A stretch of 17,386 bases of DNA from Acidimicrobiia bacterium (GTDB lineage: Bacteria > Actinomycetota > Acidimicrobiia > Acidimicrobiales > SZUA-35): positions 1 to 17,386 of the forward strand of contig JAOUGG010000004.1 of the NCBI GenBank assembly GCA_029857855.1, in the 5' to 3' direction. Positions 1 through 5,594 of the stretch are shown here, in pieces (position 1 is the stretch's first letter; each line of letters begins with the position of its first letter). Position numbers and translations under genes: made by a program. Below the pieces are notes generated by a model. It was given only the letters and a program-made list of their open reading frames with translations. It did no database searches and was not told the origin of the DNA.

Positions 1-129
1 ATCGCAGCAGGCCGAATCCGAGTGGTGCCGGGTGTGCACAACCGGCTGGCGACCGGTCTGGCCAAGGCGACACCGGGCGGCATCGTGCGTCGTGTGGCGA
101 AGGCGCTGGCCAAGGCCAACGGCAAATAG
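1..129 (+). CDS. C-terminal 42 residues of an upstream gene, possibly a short-chain dehydrogenase/reductase
   Basis: The reading frame is open from the first base to TAG at 127-129 and gives a basic tail rich in Ala, Lys and Arg with the segment VVPGVHNRLATGL. A VVPG.xNRL stretch followed by a basic amphipathic helix is common at the C-terminus of DltE-like short-chain dehydrogenases, which is the only reason for the family suggestion. The Rossmann glycine motif and catalytic Tyr-Lys would lie upstream of the window, so function cannot be verified. Two strong hairpins directly follow the stop, consistent with this being the end of a transcription unit. Confidence 0.5.
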   Translation: MAAGRIRVVPGVHNRLATGLAKATPGGIVRRVAKALAKANGK

Positions 130-165
130 CCCGTCGCCGGCCGTCCGTTGCGACCGAAAACGAAT

Positions 166-199
166 GCGTGGCCCGGTCACCACCAAGACCGGGCCACGC
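166..199 (+). terminator. Perfect 13-bp GC-rich hairpin downstream of the partial gene
   Basis: The arms GCGTGGCCCGGTC (166-178) and GACCGGGCCACGC (187-199) are exact reverse complements separated by an 8-base loop. The hairpin starts 37 bases after the stop at 129. There is no T tract, so it would be a GC-rich intrinsic terminator of the kind often proposed in actinobacteria, or a 3'-end stabiliser. Confidence 0.65.
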
Positions 200-201
200 G
201 G

Positions 202-218
202 CTCCCCCAGTGGGGGAG
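202..218 (+). terminator. Second, 7-bp hairpin immediately behind the first
   Basis: CTCCCCC (202-208) pairs with GGGGGAG (212-218) across a 3-base loop. It starts three bases after the first hairpin ends, so the two probably act together as a tandem terminator. Confidence 0.45.
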
Positions 219-311
219 ACCAGCGGCCGACTGGAACGTCGTGCCGCCGAAAATCAGTGTGACGGATGGGGGGTAGTCCGTGCGGGCAAACCGTGTGGGT
301 AGTCGTGCCTG

Positions 312-317
312 TACCCT
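312..317 (+). promoter_or_regulatory. Possible -10 element (TACCCT) for the HAD phosphatase gene
   Basis: TACCCT fits the TANNNT -10 pattern and lies in the only non-coding stretch upstream of the HAD gene, about 65 bases before its ATG. No clear -35 element is visible. This is a pattern match only. Confidence 0.25.
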
Positions 318-382
318 GACCCGGTGCCACGTACGAGCCGAGATCGTAGTCGACGGGCCCACCGAATGGTCCGGTCGGGCCG

Positions 383-1012
383 ATGACGGTGGCTGGTGGC
401 GGATCCGGTGCCGGTACACCGATCACCGTCGTGCTGTTCGACATGGGCGGCGTCCTGGTCGAGCTCGGGTCGCTGCCCGAGCTGCTCGGCTCCACGATCG
501 ACGCCGAACGGTTCTGGCCCCGCTGGCTGTCGAGCCCGGCGGTGCGGCGCTTCGAACGAGGTCACTGTTCATCGGACGAGTTCGCCGCCGGGGCGGTCGA
601 CGACCTGGACCTGGAGATCAGCCCCGCGACGTTCCTCGCCAATTTCGCCCGCTTTCCCCGAGGGCTGTTCCCCGGCGCCGAGGAACTGGTGACCGAGCTG
701 ATGGCCACGGTCGAGATCGGCGTGCTCAGCAACACCAACCAGCTCCACTGGGAAACCCAGCCCGACGCCGAGATCCTCCAGCGGATGGTGACACGCCCCT
801 ACCTGTCGTACCGCCTGGGCGAAGTCAAACCGGACGAGGCCCTGTTCCGGCTCGTGCTCGACGATCTCGACCGTCCGGCCACTGAGGTCCTGTTTCTCGA
901 CGACAATCAGATCAATGTCGACGGTGCCCGCCGGGTCGGCATGGCCGCTGAAACGGTGAAGGGTCCGGGACAGGCTCGCAAGGTGCTGGGTCGCTACGGA
1001 CTCGTGTTGTAG
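383..1012 (+). CDS. HAD-superfamily hydrolase, YihX-like (probable sugar-phosphate or small phosphoester phosphatase)
   Basis: The 209-residue protein carries the haloacid dehalogenase motifs in order. Motif I is VVLFDMGGVLV with the nucleophile Asp20. Motif II is VLSNTNQ with Ser116, motif III is the lysine in GEVKPDE (Lys149), and motif IV is FLDDNQINVDGAR (Asp173/174). The residue two after the nucleophile is Gly22 rather than the usual acid-base Asp; the same Asp-x-Gly form is known in the YihX-type glucose-1-phosphate phosphatases, so it does not by itself mean loss of activity. The small helical cap between motifs I and II fits subfamily IA. The ATG at 383 has only a weak ribosome site. 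The gene stands alone and converges with the FHA gene 31 bases further on. Substrate is not predictable from sequence. Confidence 0.85.
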   Translation: MTVAGGGSGAGTPITVVLFDMGGVLVELGSLPELLGSTIDAERFWPRWLSSPAVRRFERGHCSSDEFAAGAVDDLDLEISPATFLANFARFPRGLFPGAEELVTELMATVEIGVLSNTNQLHWETQPDAEILQRMVTRPYLSYRLGEVKPDEALFRLVLDDLDRPATEVLFLDDNQINVDGARRVGMAAETVKGPGQARKVLGRYGLVL

Positions 1013-1015
1013 CGA

Positions 1016-1030
1016 TCGCCGTTCGGGCGA
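1016..1030 (+). terminator. Short hairpin in the convergent gap between the HAD and FHA genes
   Basis: TCGCC (1016-1020) pairs with GGCGA (1026-1030) over the loop GTTCG. It sits in the 31-base gap where both genes end and could serve either strand. The stem is only five base pairs and no T tract follows, so support is weak. Confidence 0.3.
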
Positions 1031-1043
1031 AATGGCGGCGAGC

Positions 1044-2276
1044 CTAGGTGCGGCTGACGCTTTCGAACACGAACGTGCGACGGCCGAGCGCCACCGTCTC
1101 ACCCGACTGGAGTTCGATGGGGTGACCGGCCGTCAGTTGATTCCAGCGATCGTTCTGGGAGTCCCAGACATAGGTGCCGTTGGTGGAGCCGAGGTCGACG
1201 ATCTGCACCGTCCACCCGTCGAGTCGCAACTCGGCATGGGTCCGGGAGAGGGTGTCGTTGTTGTCGTGGATCACGAGCAGCTCGGCGTCGGGGTTGTCGC
1301 CCAATGACGGCTCACGACCGATGACGTACGAACGGTCGAGGCCGAAACTGGCACCGTCGTCGAACACGATGAACCCGAGCGTCGGGCGGGGACGAACCAC
1401 CGGGTGGGGAGTGAGATGCAGCAGCGACATGCCGCACACCATGCAGTAGGCCGACTTCGGATTGTTGAAGTGACCCCGCGAACACAGAATGCCATCGACC
1501 TCGATGCGACCTTTCTGAGCGGTCGGGGACGCCGGGATCGGGCCGTCGCCGCCCGCCTCGCCACCGGAGACGATCGGAAGAGGATCGCGGTGCGACGGTG
1601 CGGCTGTCCCGATGAGGATCACCGAACGGAAGGGCGCCTGACTCGGGTCTGAACCTAGGCCCCCGTCGTCAGTCGAGGCCGGCTCGTATTCGGCGACCTC
1701 GCCCTCGGACGGCTCCCCGGACTGTTTCGCGACTGGGTTCACCAAGTCGCCGGTGTTGTCGGCCGTGGCGCCGAGCGGCGCAAGGTCGTCGAGTGCCGGC
1801 GGTTGACCGCCGGCGATTGTGACGAGGCTGAGGCCGGCCCCCGGGGCCACGCCTCGACGGAGGTCGAAGGGCGGGACCGGTTCGGCGGCCTTGGTGAGGT
1901 TGGCGGCCCGAAGGGTCAGGCGTTGCGCGCTGTGGGAGAGCTGCTGTTTCTGGAGACCATTGGCGCCGCCGATGACCAGCTCGCCGTCGCTCAGAATCTC
2001 GACCGGCCCGAAGGCGACCGCCATGGGTCCGCCGGTCGCCTCGACGATCATGGCGACCGATCGCAGCTTGTTGTCGGACAGCAGCGCGTTGACGGCTCTG
2101 ATGATGTCCTGGGAGGTCGGGTTCGCCCCGAGCGACAGGAACATGTCGTCGACGATGCCGTCGTGGGCCGCGTCGCTCGGGATCACCAGGGCGATGTCGG
2201 GCCAGCGAGCCACCACGCCGAGACCGCGATGGATCTGGCCGGAGCGCAGATCGAGGTCGGTCATGTCACCACCCAC
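1044..2276 (-). CDS. FHA-domain protein with central zinc-ribbon-like motif
   Basis: The 410-residue cytosolic protein has three parts. The N-terminal segment (about 15-155) is a globular module of unknown function seen, from memory, in other actinobacterial FHA proteins. A low-complexity acidic linker (about 156-255) follows. Next come a probable metal site (Cys265, His269, Cys278, Cys281) and a C-terminal forkhead-associated domain (about 312-408). The FHA phosphothreonine-binding residues are present: Gly320-Arg321, Ser344 and His347 of LSRTH, and Asn366 of STNG. Such domains bind phosphothreonine made by Ser/Thr kinases. A GTG start at 2276 has the ribosome site GAAGGTGG six bases before it; ATG at 2264 is the alternative. 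The gene lies 88 bases downstream of the kinase-like gene on the same strand, probably as one operon, which makes the two likely partners. Confidence 0.85.
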   Translation of the reverse strand: MGGDMTDLDLRSGQIHRGLGVVARWPDIALVIPSDAAHDGIVDDMFLSLGANPTSQDIIRAVNALLSDNKLRSVAMIVEATGGPMAVAFGPVEILSDGELVIGGANGLQKQQLSHSAQRLTLRAANLTKAAEPVPPFDLRRGVAPGAGLSLVTIAGGQPPALDDLAPLGATADNTGDLVNPVAKQSGEPSEGEVAEYEPASTDDGGLGSDPSQAPFRSVILIGTAAPSHRDPLPIVSGGEAGGDGPIPASPTAQKGRIEVDGILCSRGHFNNPKSAYCMVCGMSLLHLTPHPVVRPRPTLGFIVFDDGASFGLDRSYVIGREPSLGDNPDAELLVIHDNNDTLSRTHAELRLDGWTVQIVDLGSTNGTYVWDSQNDRWNQLTAGHPIELQSGETVALGRRTFVFESVSRT

Positions 2277-2282
2277 AGCGAT

Positions 2283-2290
2283 CCACCTTC
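2283..2290 (-). promoter_or_regulatory. Ribosome binding site supporting the GTG start of the FHA gene
   Basis: On the minus strand GAAGGTGG precedes the GTG at 2276-2274 by six bases. This favours the longer start over the ATG at 2264. Confidence 0.5.
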
Positions 2291-2364
2291 AGGTGATCGG
2301 CCCAAGCCGGGAGTCTGGCCGACAGCCGAATTCGGTGAGCCGGGCCTCCGGCACGGCGGCGCCA

Positions 2365-3219
2365 TCACGCTTGGATCTTCCCGGCCTGGCGGGCCGCTTC
2401 CTCGGTGATCGCCTCGGCCAGTTCAGCGGCGGTCGACGGCCGATCGGCGGGATCGGCGGCAACCGCCGACTCGATGATGCGCCGTTCGCCGTTGCGCAGC
2501 GCATCACCCATGACCGGCCGCTCGTTGAGCAGGAACCGGAGGGCCTCGACCAGCGAGTTCGACGGGAGCGTCGGAAAGATCGAGACGCCGGTCAGCACCC
2601 GATGGAGGGTGGCACCGAGCGCCCAGATGTCGCTGGCCCGCGACGCCGGGCGGCCCTGGATGACCTCAGGTGCCAGATATTCGATGGCGCCCATCTGGGC
2701 TGCGCCGGTGATGGTCTGACCCGGATTCAGGAGCTGGGTGACGCCGACGTCGGCCAGCTTGGCGCCGTCGTCGCCGAGAACGACGTTGCCGGGACGCACG
2801 CTCCGGTGGGGGATGCCCGCCTCGTGCAGCGCATCAGCGCCTCGGCAGGCGTCGGCCAGAGCCCGGAGCACGTCGACCCTGGAGAAGGGCCGGGCCGGGC
2901 GGGCCAGCGATCCCGACGGCAGATATTCGCCGGCGAAATAAAGCAGAGTGCCCTGCTGTCCGACGTCGTAGAGGCGGTGCAGGTAGCGAGACGAGACGGC
3001 GGCGTAGGTGCGGAGATGGTCGACCAATCGCCCGAATTCGGCGTCGGTTGCCGCCTGATTCATCGTCTTCACGGCCACGACGTCGTCGGAGACGCCGAGC
3101 CGCGCCGGTGGGCGGGCCAGCCAGTAGTAGCCCTGCGTTCCCTCTCCGATTTGTTGAACGACGTCGTAGTCGGCGATCTGTTGCATTCGATTGTCCGTCG
3201 GCCGTGTGGAGGCCTGCAT
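2365..3219 (-). CDS. Protein-kinase-fold protein lacking the HRD catalytic aspartate (probable pseudokinase)
   Basis: The 284-residue protein spans one Hanks-type kinase domain with no membrane segment. It keeps the glycine loop GEGTQG (25-30), the VAVK lysine (Lys51), the metal-binding Asp157 in DVG (in place of DFG), and APE (183-185). The catalytic loop reads HRSVRPGN (138-145) where active kinases have HRDLKPxN: the proton-accepting Asp is Ser140 and the loop Lys is Arg142. Codon AGC is clear on the minus strand. This predicts little or no phosphotransfer and a binding or scaffolding role, though Mg-ATP binding may persist. It is followed by the FHA gene in a probable two-gene operon, recalling the mycobacterial MviN pseudokinase with FhaA. 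The start is uncertain: ATG at 3219 or ATG at 3186, neither with a good ribosome site. Confidence 0.85.
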   Translation of the reverse strand: MQASTRPTDNRMQQIADYDVVQQIGEGTQGYYWLARPPARLGVSDDVVAVKTMNQAATDAEFGRLVDHLRTYAAVSSRYLHRLYDVGQQGTLLYFAGEYLPSGSLARPARPFSRVDVLRALADACRGADALHEAGIPHRSVRPGNVVLGDDGAKLADVGVTQLLNPGQTITGAAQMGAIEYLAPEVIQGRPASRASDIWALGATLHRVLTGVSIFPTLPSNSLVEALRFLLNERPVMGDALRNGERRIIESAVAADPADRPSTAAELAEAITEEAARQAGKIQA

Positions 3220-3471
3220 TCAGCACGGCTCGCCTCAGGACGACTCGTTCCGGCTGGGCCGTTGACGCCTGTGCGCCCGAACCCGAGCGAAGGTCGTGTC
3301 CCTCTTCTCGCCTGTCCCTGTTCTCGGTGGCTGACATTCGGAGTGGCGCTGCCGCATCTCCGTGACGTCGCCCCTAGCAAGATACTCGATGGAGCAGACG
3401 GTGCCACGTAGCCCCGTAATCGAAGCTGTTGGCAAGAAAAGAACGTTGCTGCTGATACCTTCACGATACGG

Positions 3472-3486
3472 CTTGTCAACGACAAG
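3472..3486 (+). promoter_or_regulatory. Inverted repeat CTTGTC-N3-GACAAG just upstream of the Kbp-like gene
   Basis: The arms are perfect over six bases with the 3-base spacer AAC, extendable by two G:T pairs. It ends 15 bases before the ribosome site and 29 bases before the GTG start. It could be an operator or a 5'-leader hairpin. Confidence 0.35.
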
Positions 3487-3501
3487 TTCGCCATCAAACA
3501 A

Positions 3502-3507
3502 AGAAGG
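3502..3507 (+). promoter_or_regulatory. Ribosome binding site AGAAGG fixing the Kbp-like start at 3516
   Basis: AGAAGG is eight bases from GTG 3516. It overlaps the first base of the alternative upstream GTG at 3507, which therefore cannot be served by it. Confidence 0.6.
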
Positions 3508-3515
3508 TGAGAGCA

Positions 3516-4073
3516 GTGGGCGTATTCGACTTCATCAAGGAGGCCGGAGCCAAGATCGGCATCGGCGAGAGCCAGGACGAGAAGGAAGCCAAGGCTTCAG
3601 CGGCGTCGTCCGAACGTGCGGCCGAGATGGCCAAGCGTATCAAGGCGCGCAAGGCCGAGGTCGCAAAGCAGGAGCGTCAGGAGAAACTCGACGAGACCCG
3701 TCGGGCCCGAGGCCTCGAGACCTACGTGACGAAGCTGGGCTTCGACATCAAGGATCTCGACATCCGCTTCGACGACGGCCTGGCCACCATCGAGGGCAAG
3801 GTCGCCGACCAGGAGACCCGGGAGAAGATCATCCTCGCCGTCGGCAACGTGTCCGGCGTCGAGACGGTGCAGGACTCCATCGAGGTGTCCGATGCAGGTG
3901 ACGAGGCCGAGCTTCACGTCGTCGAGTCCGGCGACACCCTGAGCAAGCTGGCCAAGGAGTACTACGGCGATGCCATGAAGTACCCGGTGATCTTCGAGGC
4001 CAACCGGCCGATGCTGAAGGATCCCGACCTGATCTACGTCGGTCAGGTTCTGCGCATCCCGCCGGCTGAGTAG
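3516..4073 (+). CDS. BON-LysM protein resembling the E. coli K+-binding protein Kbp (YgaU)
   Basis: The 185-residue protein starts with MGVFDFIKEAG, closely matching the start of E. coli Kbp. It then has a BON domain (about 66-125, with the recognisable ILAVGNVSGVETV segment) and a LysM domain (about 133-182, SGDTLSKLAKEYYG through GQVLRIP). In E. coli, Kbp is a cytosolic potassium sensor of about 149 residues; the same domain order suggests a related ion-sensing or stress role. The extra length is a charged Lys/Glu/Ala-rich, probably helical insert at residues 18-66. There is no signal peptide, so peptidoglycan binding is not supported. GTG at 3516 is preferred over GTG 3507 because of ribosome-site spacing and N-terminal similarity. 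It is monocistronic, with a terminator right behind. Confidence 0.88.
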   Translation: MGVFDFIKEAGAKIGIGESQDEKEAKASAASSERAAEMAKRIKARKAEVAKQERQEKLDETRRARGLETYVTKLGFDIKDLDIRFDDGLATIEGKVADQETREKIILAVGNVSGVETVQDSIEVSDAGDEAELHVVESGDTLSKLAKEYYGDAMKYPVIFEANRPMLKDPDLIYVGQVLRIPPAE

Positions 4074-4107
4074 GTCGTCGGCTCGACACGTCGATCGTAG
4101 GATCGTC

Positions 4108-4144
4108 AACGGCGCCGGGTCCGCCCGGCGCCGTTCGCTGTTTT
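4108..4144 (+). terminator. Rho-independent terminator: 12-bp stem, TCCG tetraloop, TTTT
   Basis: AACGGCGCCGGG (4108-4119) pairs perfectly with CCCGGCGCCGTT (4124-4135) over the loop TCCG, a UNCG-type tetraloop. TTTT follows at 4141-4144. It begins 35 bases after the Kbp-like stop. It lies between convergent genes and could also slow transcripts from the aminotransferase gene, though no T tract lies on that side. Confidence 0.8.
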
Positions 4145-4160
4145 GGGTGCTCGACCGAAC

Positions 4161-5339
4161 TCAACCGGCGAAGGCGTCGATGAGCCGCTGTCCGGCGGCC
4201 CGCAGAACCTCGTCACGTTTGGCGAAACAGAAGCGGACCATCGTGCGGCCCGCCGTCGGGTGCTGGTAGAAGACCTGGCTGGGAACGGCGACGACGCCCG
4301 CACGTTCTGGCAGGCCGAGGCAGAAGCCGATGCCGTCGGACTCGCCCATCGACGAGATGTCGACGGTGGTGAAGTACGTGCCCTCGGGGGCGAGCACGGT
4401 GAACCCGGCATCGATCAACAGCGAACCGAGAAGGTCGCGTTTCGTTCGAAGATCGGCGACGAAGCGGTCGTAGTAGTCGTCGCCCAGGCGGAGCCCCACG
4501 GCGATCGCCGGTTGGAACGGGGCGCCGTTGACGAAGGTCAGGAACTGTTTCGCGGTGCGGATCGCGTTGATGAGCTGCGGGGAGGCGACCGCCCAGCCGA
4601 TCTTCCAACCGGTGAACGAGAACGTCTTGCCCCCCGACGAGATCGTGACCGTCCGCTCGGCCATGCCGGGGAGCGTGGCCAGAGGGAGGTGGGCTCCTTC
4701 GAACACGAGGTGCTCGTAGACCTCGTCGGTGACCGCCACCACATCGTGCTCCCGGCACAGCTCGGCGACGAGTTCGAGTTCGCCGGGGGTGAACACCTTG
4801 CCCGTCGGATTGTGAGGCGTGTTGAGCAGGATCAGTCGGGTCCGGGCGGAGAAGGCCGCCCGCAGTTCGGCCGGATCGAAGCCGTAGCGGCCGGTCTCGG
4901 GGTCGGGCGACAGCAGGACGGGTCGGATCTTCGCCCCGGCCATCGCTATCGACGCCGCATAGGAGTCATACGTGGGGTCGAAGACGATCACCTCGTCGCC
5001 GACCTCGCACAACGCCAGCAGGGTGGCGGCGATGGCCTCGGTGGCCCCGGCCGTGACGAGGACCTCCGTGTCGGCGTCGACCGTCATCGACCAGAACCGT
5101 TGTTGATGCTCGGCAATGGCATGGCGAAGGTCGGCGGTTCCGGGCCCCGGCGGATACTGATTCTCCCCGCGGCCGATGGCCTCGATGGCCGCCGCGGAGA
5201 CCTCGGCCGGGCCGTCGGTGTCGGGAAATCCCTGACCGAGATTGATGGCGCCGGTCTTGGCCGCCAGCGCCGACATCTCGGCGAAGATCGTCGTGCCGAA
5301 ACCCTGGAGGCGGGCATTGAGGTGGGGGAGTCGAGGCAT
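4161..5339 (-). CDS. PLP-dependent class I/II aminotransferase, similar to mycobacterial DapC (Rv0858c)
   Basis: The 392-residue enzyme has the fold-type I signature. NLGQGFPDTDGP (33-44) binds substrate, TPHNPTG has Asn177, and TDEVYEH has Asp205 and Tyr208. The Schiff-base lysine is Lys238 in SSGGKTFSFTGWK, and MVRFCFAK near the C-terminus supplies the carboxylate-binding Arg. The sequence follows closely, by memory, the mycobacterial Rv0858c family assigned as N-succinyldiaminopimelate aminotransferase of lysine and peptidoglycan biosynthesis. Related enzymes (YbdL, kynurenine aminotransferases) use methionine or kynurenine, so substrate is not certain. ATG 5339 gives the expected family N-terminus though its ribosome site is poor. 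It is a single gene, divergent from korA. Confidence 0.88.
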   Translation of the reverse strand: MPRLPHLNARLQGFGTTIFAEMSALAAKTGAINLGQGFPDTDGPAEVSAAAIEAIGRGENQYPPGPGTADLRHAIAEHQQRFWSMTVDADTEVLVTAGATEAIAATLLALCEVGDEVIVFDPTYDSYAASIAMAGAKIRPVLLSPDPETGRYGFDPAELRAAFSARTRLILLNTPHNPTGKVFTPGELELVAELCREHDVVAVTDEVYEHLVFEGAHLPLATLPGMAERTVTISSGGKTFSFTGWKIGWAVASPQLINAIRTAKQFLTFVNGAPFQPAIAVGLRLGDDYYDRFVADLRTKRDLLGSLLIDAGFTVLAPEGTYFTTVDISSMGESDGIGFCLGLPERAGVVAVPSQVFYQHPTAGRTMVRFCFAKRDEVLRAAGQRLIDAFAG

Positions 5340-5594
5340 CGTCAGTCAAGGTAGCGGTCGGTGTCGATGTCGTGCCAGCGGCGATGGCCCCGACGGCCTG
5401 GGCGAACAGCGTCGGGGGGCCGCGTTTCGGATTGATTTCACCCTCTGAGCATCTCTCACCAAAGACGTACCGCTCCGGCGGAAACGAGGGTACGGTGAAA
5501 AGAACCGTACGAAGGGGTCACGGTCACAAACGAGGTGCTATGGCAGCACGTCCGTCGTTGAGCGATCGGTGATCTCGAGACATTAGGGGTCCAA
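5340..5594. other. Divergent promoter region between the aminotransferase gene and korA
   Basis: No gene is supported in these 255 bases. Beyond the inverted repeat at 5490-5510 there is a tandem GGTCAC-GGTCAC at 5516-5527. There is also a small hairpin GTGCT-N5-AGCAC at 5535-5549. Their clustering upstream of korA suggests regulated transcription or a structured leader. Confidence 0.5.
5490..5510 (+). promoter_or_regulatory. Perfect inverted repeat GTACGGT-N7-ACCGTAC upstream of korAB
   Basis: Two exact 7-base arms flank the spacer GAAAAGA about 85 bases before the korA start. The length and spacing fit a dimeric regulator site. TACGGT within the left arm also matches TANNNT, so a bound protein could cover a -10 element. 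Confidence 0.45.

Larger units (their letters stand above)
3220..3515. other. Divergent intergenic region between the pseudokinase and Kbp-like genes
   Basis: This stretch holds no convincing gene and should contain promoters for both directions. Base composition is visibly more AT-rich in 3420-3510. TACCTT at 3456-3461 fits a TANNNT -10 for the rightward gene, without a clear -35. An inverted repeat at 3472-3486 is listed separately. Confidence 0.5.

Noticed and set aside
383..1012. HAD protein as inactive because motif I is Asp-x-Gly
   Set aside because: The same substitution is found in YihX-type phosphatases, and the other motifs are intact, so loss of function is not supported.
1819..3411. 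530-codon open frame on the plus strand
   Set aside because: It lies antisense to the FHA and pseudokinase genes, has no recognisable domain and is typical of shadow frames in GC-rich DNA.
4143..5354. 403-codon plus-strand frame
   Set aside because: It is antisense to the aminotransferase, with no domain of its own.
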